Origin: JAPLFM01 sp964650885
GTDB taxonomy: Bacteria; Bacteroidota; Ignavibacteria; Kapaibacteriales; UBA2268
DNA: 64,000 nucleotides
NCBI GenBank assembly: GCA_964650885.1
Contig: CAZYXG010000005.1
Span: 1 to 64,000, forward strand
Reading direction: 5' to 3'
In this document: positions 1 through 8,827 of the stretch, in pieces
Layout of the letters: each line of letters starts with the position of its first letter
Numbering within the stretch: the first letter of the stretch is position 1
Notes under the pieces: model-generated
What the model saw: the letters and a program-made list of their open reading frames with translations, nothing else
What the model was told of the DNA's origin: nothing
The model's database searches: none
Made by a program: the position numbers and the translations under genes

Positions 1-440
1 TTTTTAAATCTTTAAGTTCTTAATTACAACTTAAAAAATATATTTGACATATCAAGAAAAAAAAAACTACATTTTTGCGAAAAGTTTTCCACAATCTGTG
101 TTTCTAGTTCTTATTCTTTATTATCTAAAATACGGAAAATGTTTATTGTTTTGTTTTTTTAGAAGTCTTTCCTAAGGAGCTAGTAATTTCATTGTAATAT
201 TGATTTCTACAAATAGGTACTTACTATGGAAATTTTTTTGATTTTTTTTAACTTTAGTTATGGGTGAAGGGTCAATTAAATTTGTTTTCTTCCAATATAT
301 AATCCCTAATGGGATTTGGGTTGGATACCACACTTCTCTGGTATGACATTTTTATCTTCTAAATCTCTTAATCTTGAAATCGTATTCAGATATATCTGCT
401 TCGCTTGACAGTCATTTGGATACTTCAGTTCAGTATGACA
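1..440. other. Non-coding stretch, window edge to lpdA terminator
   Basis: No convincing gene on either strand. It is very AT-rich with many homopolymer runs. A short inverted pair (ATACCA...TGGTAT) lies near 329-350. The right end, about 385-440, has the look of a degraded interspersed repeat of the 'GTCATTCTGA / cttcgcttc' type common in FCB genomes. That reading is by eye and weak. Confidence 0.4.
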
Positions 441-476
441 AAAAAAAGGGCTGTATTTATTAGTTACAACCCTTTT
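441..476 (-). terminator. Rho-independent terminator of lpdA
   Basis: On the minus strand an AAAAGGG-TTGTA arm pairs with TACAG-CCCTTTT (one G.T wobble) around a short AT loop, and a run of seven Ts follows. It lies about 25 nt beyond the lpdA stop codon. Confidence 0.8.
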
Positions 477-501
477 ATCATTTCTTTAATTAATAAATTA
501 C

Positions 502-1902
502 TTAAATATTCACTGCTTCGCCATAAGCTTGGGCAGCAGCTTCCATTATTGATTCGCCAAGTGTTGGGTGTGCGTGGACAGTTTTGAATAGTGTTTTGCC
601 AGTAGCACCAGCTGCTTTTGCCACTGCTATCTCGCCAATCATTTCTGTTACGTCTGGACCAATTAAGTGGGCTCCAAGGATTTCACCATATTTATTGTCA
701 ATCACAAGTTTAACGAAACCTTTTGCTTCGCCAATACCGTGTGCTTTTCCATTTGCTGTGAATGGGAATTTACCAATTCTTACATCATAACCAGCTTCTT
801 TTGCTTTGCGTTCTGTCAAGCCGATTGAGGCAACTTGCGGATTGCAATAAGTACAGCCAGGAATCATATTGTAGTCAATTCCGTGTTCGCCATGACCAGC
901 TAAAATTTCAGCAAGTGCTATACCTTCGGCAGAAGCTTTATGAGCTAACCAAGGTGCACCAGCCACATCGCCAATAGCATAAATATTTGGTACATTAGTA
1001 CGCATCAAATGGTCAATTTTTATAAATCCACGATCTACATTAACGCCATTTTCTTCCAAACCAATGTTTTCGATGTTTGCTTGAATACCAATTGCATTCA
1101 AAGCCAAATCAGCAGTTAAAGTTCTTTGTTGACCATTTTGTTCAACTGTAACTTCAGCACCGTTTGCAGTTGGTTTTGCAGCTAATACTTTAGTTGAAGT
1201 AAGCACTTCGATTCCACTTGATTTATAATGGCGAAGTAATTCTTTAGAAATATCTTCATCTTCCACAGGTAAAATTCTATCAGCATATTCCACCATAGTT
1301 ACTTTTGTGCCAAATGCGTTGAAGAAATAAGCAAACTCAACTCCAATTGCTCCAGCTCCCATAATAATCATAGATTTAGGAGTTGTGCGTTGGATTAATG
1401 CTTCAGTAGAAGTGATAATTTTAACTCTATCAACTTCAAGTCCTGGCATCATACGAGGACGAGCCCCAGTGGCAATAATGATATGTTTTGCTGTAATTGT
1501 ATCAGTAACAGCACCGTTAGGATCTGTAACTTCTACAGTTGAGTTATTTTTTATTTTTCCCCAACCTACAACTGTTTGAACTTTGTATTTGCCAAAAAGG
1601 AAGTTTACGCCTTTTGACATTTGCCCAGCAACTTTTCTACTTCTATCAATAACTTTCGACATATCAGTAGTGTAAGCGGGTATATTGAAACCAAAATCGC
1701 CAGCGTGATTCAAAAAGTGAGCGTATTCAGCATTTTTCAACAATGCTTTAGTTGGAATACATCCCCAGTTCAAACAAACTCCTCCGAGCTCAGATTTTTC
1801 AACACAAATTACTTTCATTCCAAGTTGAGAAGCACGGATAGCAGCTACATAGCCGCCAGGTCCACTACCAATTACAACTACATCTACATTATGGTTTGCC
1901 AT
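502..1902 (-). CDS. lpdA: Dihydrolipoyl dehydrogenase (E3)
   Basis: FAD-dependent disulfide oxidoreductase that reoxidises the dihydrolipoyl groups of 2-oxoacid dehydrogenase complexes and/or the glycine cleavage system, passing electrons to NAD+; cytoplasmic. The 466-aa length is typical. Visible are the N-terminal FAD-binding GSGPGG (12-17), the redox-active disulfide motif C43-LNWG-C48, a second dinucleotide fold (MGAGAIG, about 180) and the C-terminal H445/E450 pair of the dimer interface. A good AACAGG Shine-Dalgarno precedes the ATG. It stands alone: no E1 or E2 genes adjoin it, so which complex it serves cannot be read here. Its own terminator follows. Confidence 0.96.
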   Translation of the reverse strand: MANHNVDVVVIGSGPGGYVAAIRASQLGMKVICVEKSELGGVCLNWGCIPTKALLKNAEYAHFLNHAGDFGFNIPAYTTDMSKVIDRSRKVAGQMSKGVNFLFGKYKVQTVVGWGKIKNNSTVEVTDPNGAVTDTITAKHIIIATGARPRMMPGLEVDRVKIITSTEALIQRTTPKSMIIMGAGAIGVEFAYFFNAFGTKVTMVEYADRILPVEDEDISKELLRHYKSSGIEVLTSTKVLAAKPTANGAEVTVEQNGQQRTLTADLALNAIGIQANIENIGLEENGVNVDRGFIKIDHLMRTNVPNIYAIGDVAGAPWLAHKASAEGIALAEILAGHGEHGIDYNMIPGCTYCNPQVASIGLTERKAKEAGYDVRIGKFPFTANGKAHGIGEAKGFVKLVIDNKYGEILGAHLIGPDVTEMIGEIAVAKAAGATGKTLFKTVHAHPTLGESIMEAAAQAYGEAVNI

Positions 1903-2067
1903 TTTTTGTACCTGTTCTTATTAAGTTTTTAATTAAATTGTTTTCAGTTTCTGTTTAAATTTCAAATTTAGATTAGCAAATTAAGTCTTTTCAAAATCAA
2001 AAAAAAATTTAAGCTGCTTAATTCTTTTAGAAAACTGATTTACAAAGAGAAAACTAAAAATATTGCT

Positions 2068-2075
2068 TAACTTTG
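2068..2075 (+). promoter_or_regulatory. Putative -7 box (TAACTTTG)
   Basis: Exact match to the Bacteroidota sigma-A -7 consensus TAnnTTTG, about 44 nt before the DUF389 start codon. No clear TTTG -33 box is visible at the right spacing, so this is tentative. Confidence 0.35.
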
Positions 2076-2118
2076 TTGTTTAAGACAATTTATCTTTAAA
2101 ACATTGATACTTTAGACT

Positions 2119-3417
2119 ATGAACTTAATCCTTAATAAATATTTTAACCTTCAAAATGGCGCTGAAGACAAGCAAAAAACATTGGAGAATGTAAAAAGCA
2201 ATGTTTCTTTTACAGGTTCAAATTTATGGATTTTAATCTGTGCAATTATTGTTGCTTCGGTTGGTTTGAATGTAAACTCAACTGCTGTCATCATAGGAGC
2301 AATGTTAATTTCACCACTGATGGGTCCAACTGTGGGAGCTGGCTTTGCATTAGGAGTGTATGATTTTCCGTTGTTAAAAAGGGCATTGAGAAACTTACTG
2401 ATTGCAACATTTGTAGGATTGATTGTTTCATTCTTATATTTTCTACTAAGTCCATTTAAAGCAGTACAATCCGAAATGCTGGCAAGAACTGCTCCCAATA
2501 TATACGATATATTAATAGCATTTTTTGGAGGTTTAGTAGGTGTAATTGCTGTAACAAGAGTTGAAAAAGGGAATCCAATACCAGGCGTAGCAATTGCTAC
2601 TGCATTAATGCCTCCACTATGTACTGCTGGTTATGGCTTAGCTATAGGTAATATTAGCTACTTTTTAGGAGCTATGTTTTTATACTCAATTAATTGTGTA
2701 TTTATCTGTATCGCCACATTTAGCATTGTTAAGTATTTGAAATTTCCATTAGTAGAAGAAACAAATCTACTTCAAATGAAAAGAGTTAAATATGGAATTA
2801 CTGTGCTTATTTTTGTATTGCTAATTCCAAGTGTATTATTTGCATATTCATTATTTAAACAGCAGAAGTTTAATCAATTGATAGAAATATTTTTAGAAGA
2901 AGAATTTGCCCATAAAGGCAACGTAATTATTTTTAAACATTTGGATTATGCCTCTAACCCTAAAAAAGTAGAAGTAGCATTTTTATCGGAACAATTCTCT
3001 GCTAGCGATATAATTGGATATAACCAAAAGTTAAGCAGAATTTCGAAAAATACAAAACTAATTTTCAAACAATACGAAGGAATCAAAAATTTAAAAGGTG
3101 ACATTTTAAATGAAATATTTAGAGCCCAATTACTAAAAGATTCAAAAAAAAATGAAAATAGCAAGTTGGAACAGGTTCTAACCTCCTACCAAATCAATAC
3201 TAGTAATTTACTAATTGAAACTCAGGTATTTCTTCCTCACTTAACATCTATTGGGTTAATGCGATATGACATTTACGAAAAAGATAGCATATCAAGTTTT
3301 AAATATGTATTATTGTTCAAAGCTAATCAAACTTTTAAAAAAAATGAACGACAGAAATTGAAAGAAATTACAATGTTAAAATACCAATTAAAAGATATTT
3401 TAATTATTCAGGAATAA
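2119..3417 (+). CDS. DUF389 (TIGR00341-like) membrane protein
   Basis: Integral membrane protein of a widespread uncharacterised family. The N-terminal half (about residues 35-245) holds several hydrophobic helices with the family's conserved glycine/proline-rich stretches (for example IIGAMLISPLMGP at about 59-71). The C-terminal half is soluble and charged, probably cytoplasmic. The 432-aa length fits the shorter members of the family. It is first in a co-directional pair with a Na+/H+ antiporter whose start lies 3 nt after this stop, suggesting co-translation and a shared role in ion or membrane homeostasis (inference). No biochemical function is established for the family that I can state. 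Confidence 0.85.
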   Translation: MNLILNKYFNLQNGAEDKQKTLENVKSNVSFTGSNLWILICAIIVASVGLNVNSTAVIIGAMLISPLMGPTVGAGFALGVYDFPLLKRALRNLLIATFVGLIVSFLYFLLSPFKAVQSEMLARTAPNIYDILIAFFGGLVGVIAVTRVEKGNPIPGVAIATALMPPLCTAGYGLAIGNISYFLGAMFLYSINCVFICIATFSIVKYLKFPLVEETNLLQMKRVKYGITVLIFVLLIPSVLFAYSLFKQQKFNQLIEIFLEEEFAHKGNVIIFKHLDYASNPKKVEVAFLSEQFSASDIIGYNQKLSRISKNTKLIFKQYEGIKNLKGDILNEIFRAQLLKDSKKNENSKLEQVLTSYQINTSNLLIETQVFLPHLTSIGLMRYDIYEKDSISSFKYVLLFKANQTFKKNERQKLKEITMLKYQLKDILIIQE

Positions 3418-3420
3418 ATC

Positions 3421-4659
3421 ATGCAAGAATTCGTATTTTTAAGCTTCTTAATCTCCCTATCAGCATTATTTGCTTATTTGAATGTTAAATTTTTCAAATT
3501 ACCATTTGTAATTGGTTTATTCATACAAACTACAATTTTATCATTGCTCATATTGATTTTCAACAATATGTATTTAGAGTCAATGATTAATTTTAATAAT
3601 ATAATGAATAACATTAATGTTAGTAAAATTATATTAGATTTTCTTTTAGGATTTTTGCTATTTGCAGGTGCAATTCACACGAAGTGGTCAAACATCAAAT
3701 TATACATAAAAGAAATATCAGTATTGTCAATATTTGGGGTAATGATTTCTACAGTGCTCATTGGTTTAAGTTTTTTCTATTTGTGTAGAGTTTTTAATAT
3801 TCAAATAGATATTGCCACATGTTTTCTTTTTGGCGCATTGATATCCCCTACCGATCCTATTGCAGTTTTAGGGATTTTAAAAGAAGCTAAAGTACCACAA
3901 AAAATAGAATCCATAGTAATTGGAGAAAGTTTATTTAATGATGGTATAGGAGTAGTAATTTTTATAGCAATTTTGGAATCAATTCTACATAATCAAGGGA
4001 ACTTAGACCTTACACACGTAGGATTTCTTTTTGTGAAAGAAGCAGTTGGTGGTATTTTATTTGGTTTAGTTCTTGGATTTTTGATTTATAAATTACTAAA
4101 ATCGATAGATCATTATGAAACTGAAATATTGCTTACAATTTCATTTGTGATGTCTGGCTATCTATTGAGTAACTATATCCATATTTCAGGTGCATTAGCA
4201 ATGGTAGTTATGGGATTGTTTATAGGCAATTACAAACAAGACCAATCTATGAGTGATACTACTCAGGAATATGTTTACAAATTTTGGGAAATATTTGATG
4301 TAATTTTGAATTCTATTTTCTTTATTCTAATTGCATTTACAATAGTAATTTTGAATACAACTTTGAATTATCTAATTATTAGTTTAGCAACTGTATTCAT
4401 AGTTTTATTAGCACGTTCAATTGCTGTTTTACTTCCAATGAAATTATTTCCAAAATTTTTAAATATTAACTTCAATGAATCAAAAATGTTGATTTGGGGA
4501 GGATTAAGAGGTGGTTTGTCAATAGCATTGGTTTTATCTTTGCCCAAAAGTGAATACAAGAACTTAATTCTACTTTCAACTTATTTCTGTGTTTTATTTA
4601 GCATTATTGTACAAGGTCTGACAATTGAAAAATTTGCCAAAAAAGTGCTAAAAGCTTAA
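3421..4659 (+). CDS. CPA1-family Na+(K+)/H+ antiporter
   Basis: Inner-membrane cation:proton antiporter (NhaP/NHE type) exchanging Na+ or K+ for H+. It has about 12 hydrophobic segments over 412 aa. The unwound-helix motif T144-D145-P146 and the ion-binding N173-D174 pair (in GESLFNDGIG) are both present, which places it in the electroneutral CPA1 group. The long C-terminal regulatory domain of some NhaP proteins is absent. It begins 3 nt after the DUF389 gene, so the two almost certainly share a transcript. Ion selectivity cannot be read from sequence. Confidence 0.92.
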   Translation: MQEFVFLSFLISLSALFAYLNVKFFKLPFVIGLFIQTTILSLLILIFNNMYLESMINFNNIMNNINVSKIILDFLLGFLLFAGAIHTKWSNIKLYIKEISVLSIFGVMISTVLIGLSFFYLCRVFNIQIDIATCFLFGALISPTDPIAVLGILKEAKVPQKIESIVIGESLFNDGIGVVIFIAILESILHNQGNLDLTHVGFLFVKEAVGGILFGLVLGFLIYKLLKSIDHYETEILLTISFVMSGYLLSNYIHISGALAMVVMGLFIGNYKQDQSMSDTTQEYVYKFWEIFDVILNSIFFILIAFTIVILNTTLNYLIISLATVFIVLLARSIAVLLPMKLFPKFLNINFNESKMLIWGGLRGGLSIALVLSLPKSEYKNLILLSTYFCVLFSIIVQGLTIEKFAKKVLKA

Positions 4660-4730
4660 CTGAAACGTCTTTAACGATATTATAGATACAGATACTTTTT
4701 CTAAATGAAGCATAAAGCAAGGATTGAAAT

Positions 4731-5558
4731 TTGGACTTAGAGTTACTTGGTTATTTCATATCAATAATAATTGGTGTTAGCATTGGTCTTCTTGGTGGTG
4801 GTGGTGCTATACTTGCAGTTCCAATGCTTGTATATTTCTTTGGTGTTGCCCCTGAAAAAGCTACTGGCTATTCCCTTGTAATTGTTGCATTAAGTTCACT
4901 GATATCATATTGGCAAAAAAAAGATTTAGGTAAATTATATCCAAGTGTTATTTTAAAATTTGGTATTCCTTCGGTAGTACTGATTTATCTCACAAAATCT
5001 ATCTTTGTGCCTTTGATTCCAAATTTGATTGTTTTTAGTCCCAAAGTCATTCTCACGAAAGATATGCTTTTAATGACAATTTTCGCAATTGTGCTATTTG
5101 TTTCGTCTGTATCGCTATTAGGCAAATCAAATTCAAATGAATCTAATGAAACAGTAATTCCAAACACTTTTAATTTATTGCTTTATGGAGCATTTGTTGG
5201 GTTTCTTACTGGACTTATTGGTGTAGGTGGGGCATTTCTTATTGTACCTGCTTTCATAAGTTTAGTAGGTATGGAAACAAAAGAAGCAATCAAAAATTCA
5301 TTGGTGATTGTGATTTTCAATGCAATATTTGGTTTCTACGGATTTTACAAAGTAACACCAATAATAGATACAAAGTTGATTTTAATCATTGCAATTATAT
5401 CTACACTCGGTGTATTTTTGGGAAATTATTTAAACAAAAAATTATCAAACGAAAAAATTAAACATATTTTTGGTTGGATGAATCTAATTCTATCTTTCAT
5501 TCTTATACTAAAAGAGGTTATCTTTCGTATTTATACGTATAAAGATTTAATAAAATAA
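4731..5558 (+). CDS. TSUP (TauE/SafE) family sulfite/anion exporter
   Basis: Membrane permease of the TSUP/DUF81 family, whose characterised members export sulfite, sulfoacetate or related sulfur anions. The 275-aa protein shows the internal duplication of the family: a glycine-rich GLLGGGGA motif at 19-26 and its repeat GLIGVGGA at about 163-170. The start is TTG: a stop codon sits two codons upstream in frame, and AAGGA lies 7 nt before the TTG. The next gene, 13 nt downstream, encodes a persulfide-dioxygenase-like enzyme whose product is sulfite. Sulfite export is therefore the favoured role (inference from context). Confidence 0.88.
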   Translation: MDLELLGYFISIIIGVSIGLLGGGGAILAVPMLVYFFGVAPEKATGYSLVIVALSSLISYWQKKDLGKLYPSVILKFGIPSVVLIYLTKSIFVPLIPNLIVFSPKVILTKDMLLMTIFAIVLFVSSVSLLGKSNSNESNETVIPNTFNLLLYGAFVGFLTGLIGVGGAFLIVPAFISLVGMETKEAIKNSLVIVIFNAIFGFYGFYKVTPIIDTKLILIIAIISTLGVFLGNYLNKKLSNEKIKHIFGWMNLILSFILILKEVIFRIYTYKDLIK

Positions 5559-5571
5559 AAAAGGGAAATTA

Positions 5572-6924
5572 ATGAAAATCGAAACTTTTGTAGATGAAGG
5601 ATTGGCACACAATTCTTATGCTGTGCTTTCAAAAAATCAAATTGCTGTAGTGGATCCATCGCGCGATATACAGCCATATATCAATTTCGCAAGTGCAAAC
5701 AATGCAAAAATCGTTGCTATAATTGAGACTCATCCACATGCTGATTTTGTAAGTGGGCATCTTGAATTGAAAAAGAAAACGGGAGCTCCAATTTATGTAA
5801 GTAGCTTGCTTGGTGCGAAATATGATTTTTCTGCTTTTGAAGAAGGTGCAAAAATTAATATAGGCGAATTAGTACTTTCTTCAATAAATACTCCTGGTCA
5901 CTCTCCAGATTCAATTTCAATAATTGTATCTGAAAATGGAACTGATAAAGCAGTTCTTACTGGCGACACATTATTTGTTGGCGATGTTGGGCGACCTGAT
6001 TTGAGAGAAGGAGTTGGAAATATTCAAGCAACTAAAGAAGATTTAGCAGCTTCTATGTATGATTCAACACGCAATAAGTTAATGAAATTGCAAGATGAAG
6101 TTTTAGTTCTGCCAGCTCATGGAGCTGGAAGTCTTTGTGGGAAAAATATTTCAAGTGATTTATATTCTACAATTGGCAAAGAATTGAAAAGCAATTATGC
6201 TTTGCAAGAAATGAGCAAAGAGAAATTTGTTTCTATTATTACAGCAGACAATCCTTTAATTCCGAAATACTTCCCTTTCGATGTGGAACTAAATAGATTT
6301 GGTGCACCAGATTTAGAAGAATCAATTGCTAAAATTCCTGTTCTTACGGAAGCAAAATTGATTGAAAACGATAAAGTTGTCATTGATGCGAGAGACCATT
6401 ATGTATTCAAAAAAAAACATATTCGTGGTGCATTTAATTTGCAAGATGGTGACAAATTTGAGACTTGGCTTGGTACTATTGTAGCACCAGAAAGCAGAAT
6501 TGTAATAGTGACTGATTCTATAGAATTAGCCAACACCCTTATAAGAAAAGCTTCGAAAATAGGATATGAATCATTGGTGGATTATGCTATTTTAGCCAGC
6601 GATGAACTTTTTCAGCAAAACCCAACGGAATCAATTGCATTATTAGACTATCAAAATTTCTTGAAAGAGCAAGATAACTTCTTTATTTTAGATATTAGAA
6701 ATAAAGGTGAAGTTGCCAATGGTAAGTTTTTCGATAGTTCATTGAATATACCTTTAGCAGATTTGGAAGATGAAATTGCTAAATTAAAAAATGCTGACAA
6801 TATAGTTGTACATTGTGCAGCTGGTTATCGCTCAGCAGCTGGTGTTTCTATATTGAAAAAACATTTGCCAAGTGGAGTGAAAATTTACGATTTAAGCTTC
6901 GATGTGGAGAAACATAAGAATTAA
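5572..6924 (+). CDS. MBL-fold persulfide dioxygenase-like protein with rhodanese domains
   Basis: Probable sulfide-detoxification enzyme of the ETHE1/CstB group, which oxidises glutathione or other persulfides to sulfite with an Fe-dependent metallo-beta-lactamase domain and moves sulfane sulfur with rhodanese domains. The N-terminal MBL domain (about 1-240) has H54-P-H56-A-D58-F, a later NTPGHSPDS histidine and a GDTLF aspartate. The last His of HxHxDH is Phe59, as in some members that bind a single iron. Two rhodanese-like domains follow: the first lacks a catalytic Cys at the expected place (VIVTDSIE), while the second has C415 in HCAAGYR and should be active. It sits between a TSUP exporter and a thioredoxin-like gene, together forming a coherent sulfur module. 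Confidence 0.88.
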   Translation: MKIETFVDEGLAHNSYAVLSKNQIAVVDPSRDIQPYINFASANNAKIVAIIETHPHADFVSGHLELKKKTGAPIYVSSLLGAKYDFSAFEEGAKINIGELVLSSINTPGHSPDSISIIVSENGTDKAVLTGDTLFVGDVGRPDLREGVGNIQATKEDLAASMYDSTRNKLMKLQDEVLVLPAHGAGSLCGKNISSDLYSTIGKELKSNYALQEMSKEKFVSIITADNPLIPKYFPFDVELNRFGAPDLEESIAKIPVLTEAKLIENDKVVIDARDHYVFKKKHIRGAFNLQDGDKFETWLGTIVAPESRIVIVTDSIELANTLIRKASKIGYESLVDYAILASDELFQQNPTESIALLDYQNFLKEQDNFFILDIRNKGEVANGKFFDSSLNIPLADLEDEIAKLKNADNIVVHCAAGYRSAAGVSILKKHLPSGVKIYDLSFDVEKHKN

Positions 6925-6925
6925 T

Positions 6926-7486
6926 ATGGCTAGAACAGAATCAAACTTTTTGGAATTGGGAGCAAAGGCATTCGATTTTTCATTGCTAAACCCAATAGAC
7001 AAAAAAAAATACAACTTAGAAGATTTTCCAATTGATGATACAAATGGCTTAGCAATTATGTTTATTTGTAATCATTGCCCTTTCGTAGTTCATATTGCTG
7101 AAGGAATCTCGGCTTATGCAAAAGATTATTCAGCAAAAGGAATAAAAGTAGTTGCAATTAATTCAAATGATGTAGCTAACTATCCTGCTGATTCTCCTGA
7201 GAAAATGATAGAATTTGCGGCAAAGTATGGTTTCAATTTTCCATATCTTTTCGATGAAACTCAATCTGTGGCAAAGGAATATAAAGCAGCTTGTACTCCA
7301 GATTTATACTTATTTGATTCAAAATTGAAATTAGTTTACCACGGTCAGTTCGATGGAGCTAGGCCTGGGAATGATATAGAAGTAACTGGTAAAGATTTTC
7401 GTGCAGCAACCGATGCTTTATTAAGCGGCAAGATTCAAGAAAATCAACTTCCATCAGTTGGTTGCAATATAAAGTGGAAAAATTAG
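6926..7486 (+). CDS. Thioredoxin-like (AhpC/TSA-type) redox protein
   Basis: Thioredoxin-fold protein of about 186 aa with a CxxC pair, C48-N-H-C51 followed by PFV, the hallmark of a common bacterial redoxin subfamily. Its substrate is not established. No signal peptide is visible, so it should be cytoplasmic. I prefer the ATG at 6926, 2 nt after the preceding stop; the longer frame from 6902 would overlap the previous gene and adds an unconserved-looking leader. Its position directly behind the MBL/rhodanese gene suggests it reduces persulfides or disulfides made in that pathway (inference). Confidence 0.85.
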   Translation: MARTESNFLELGAKAFDFSLLNPIDKKKYNLEDFPIDDTNGLAIMFICNHCPFVVHIAEGISAYAKDYSAKGIKVVAINSNDVANYPADSPEKMIEFAAKYGFNFPYLFDETQSVAKEYKAACTPDLYLFDSKLKLVYHGQFDGARPGNDIEVTGKDFRAATDALLSGKIQENQLPSVGCNIKWKN

Positions 7487-7534
7487 TTTATTAAAGAAAA
7501 ATAAACTAAATTACGTTTGAGAAAAAATAGACTT

Positions 7535-7574
7535 GGGGGAAAACTCGCAAAATGCGGGCTTTCCCCCTTTTTTT
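7535..7574 (+). terminator. Strong rho-independent terminator after the sulfur module
   Basis: GGGGGAAA and CTCGCA arms pair with TGCGGG and TTTCCCCC (one wobble) around a 3-nt loop, followed by seven Ts. It closes the run 4731-7486 and shows that the frame opening at 7552, inside the stem-loop, is not a gene start. Confidence 0.93.
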
Positions 7575-7638
7575 GTTTATAGCAATTTCAATGCTTGGCA
7601 TATTAATTGACTATATCAAGGAAAGGATAAATAGAAAA

Positions 7639-8721
7639 ATGAACAGAAGAAATTTTTTAACTGCTTTAGGCATAGGCTCTATTGCTAGCACTATAGCAGC
7701 CAATGCAAGTGCCCATAGAGTATTTAGCGAGATTAGTACAGACCCACTTTTCACTGGCAACACATTGGAAACTGCTGGCACTATTGAGCGAATATTGCCT
7801 AATGGATTAAAAAAAGGTTCTGTTGTGGCTATTACTGCTCCTGCCAGCCCAACTTCACCAGGGGAAATTGCAGCAACGGTAAGTTTATTGAGAAGTAATG
7901 GTTTTAAAGTAGTAGTCGGCGATACGATTACAAAGCATACTACTAATTTCCGCTATCTATCTGGCTCCGACGAAGAGAGAGCAAATGAATTTATGGACTT
8001 CATCCAACGCAAAGATGTGGATTGCATCTTGTGTGCCAGAGGTGGCTATGGGGTGATGCGAATTCTTAACTTGATTGATTTTGATATAATTAAGCAAAAC
8101 CCAAAAATCATTATTGGTTTTTCTGATATAACTGCCCTATTGAATTCTATTTTTAATTTGACTGGTTTGGTAGCTTTCCATGGGCCTGTGGCGGCAACTA
8201 CTTTCGATAAATTCACTTTCGATAATTTCAAGAAAGTACTATTTATGGAGCAACAATTCACACCAATTGAAGTAATTGAGCCAAACACAAACATTATAAC
8301 TGCTGGCTCAGGTAGCGGTAAGATAGTTGGTGGGAATTTAAAAATGTTAGTTTCTACTTTGGGTACACCTTATGAGGTGGATACTACTGATTCTGTACTA
8401 TTTATTGAAGAAGTTTCCGAACATGCCTATCAAATTGATAGAATGTTGACCCAACTTCTACTCTCTAATAAGCTACAAAAAGCTAATGCAATTGTCTTCG
8501 GGCAATTCAAAGAGCTTAATAAACGAAGTTCATTCTTCCCAACTAAATCTTACACGATAAAAGAAGTACTTGATCAACTCATTACACCGCTGAAAATACC
8601 GTCAATAGTAGGTATGCCATTTGGACATATTCAACGCAAAATGACTTTGCCAATTGGAATTAATGCCATTTTGGACACCAAACTTAGCAAACTCACCATC
8701 ACTGAAAAATCAGTCAGTTAA
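7639..8721 (+). CDS. S66-family LD-carboxypeptidase, Tat-like signal
   Basis: Serine peptidase of family S66 (murein peptide LD-carboxypeptidase), which removes the terminal D-Ala from peptidoglycan tetrapeptides during recycling. Visible landmarks are the nucleophile Ser162 in GFSDIT, the family's FHGPVA stretch, a glutamate-rich EEVSEHAYQ segment and the late GMPFGH histidine, matching the Ser-Glu-His triad layout. The N-terminus MNRRNFLTALG plus a small-residue helix resembles a twin-arginine signal, so export is likely, which is unusual for cytoplasmic LdcA enzymes. The start at 7639 has a GAAAGGA Shine-Dalgarno; the frame extends upstream only into the terminator. Confidence 0.88.
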   Translation: MNRRNFLTALGIGSIASTIAANASAHRVFSEISTDPLFTGNTLETAGTIERILPNGLKKGSVVAITAPASPTSPGEIAATVSLLRSNGFKVVVGDTITKHTTNFRYLSGSDEERANEFMDFIQRKDVDCILCARGGYGVMRILNLIDFDIIKQNPKIIIGFSDITALLNSIFNLTGLVAFHGPVAATTFDKFTFDNFKKVLFMEQQFTPIEVIEPNTNIITAGSGSGKIVGGNLKMLVSTLGTPYEVDTTDSVLFIEEVSEHAYQIDRMLTQLLLSNKLQKANAIVFGQFKELNKRSSFFPTKSYTIKEVLDQLITPLKIPSIVGMPFGHIQRKMTLPIGINAILDTKLSKLTITEKSVS

Positions 8722-8748
8722 TAATTTTTATTTATTTTCGTTTATTTA

Positions 8749-8778
8749 TTTGAAAAAGAGCCGTATATTGTAACTTTT
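8749..8778 (+). promoter_or_regulatory. Putative promoter of the 1583-aa secreted protein gene
   Basis: TTTG at 8749-8752, an 18-nt spacer and TAACTTTT at 8771-8778 resemble the Bacteroidota -33/-7 pair (TTTG, TAnnTTTG). The start codon lies about 50 nt downstream. Confidence 0.35.
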
Positions 8779-8827
8779 ATGGCACTTTGCTGTTTATTGT
8801 TTAGTGAATCAAAACGGATTTGAATAA

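Noticed and set aside
5572..6924. Phe in place of the last His of HxHxDH as evidence of an inactive MBL enzyme
   Set aside because: Persulfide-dioxygenase-type MBL enzymes use a single iron and do not need that His, so the change fits the family.
7552..7638. Longer N-terminus for the S66 carboxypeptidase
   Set aside because: The extra codons lie within and just after an intrinsic terminator. ATG 7639 has a Shine-Dalgarno and opens a Tat-like signal.
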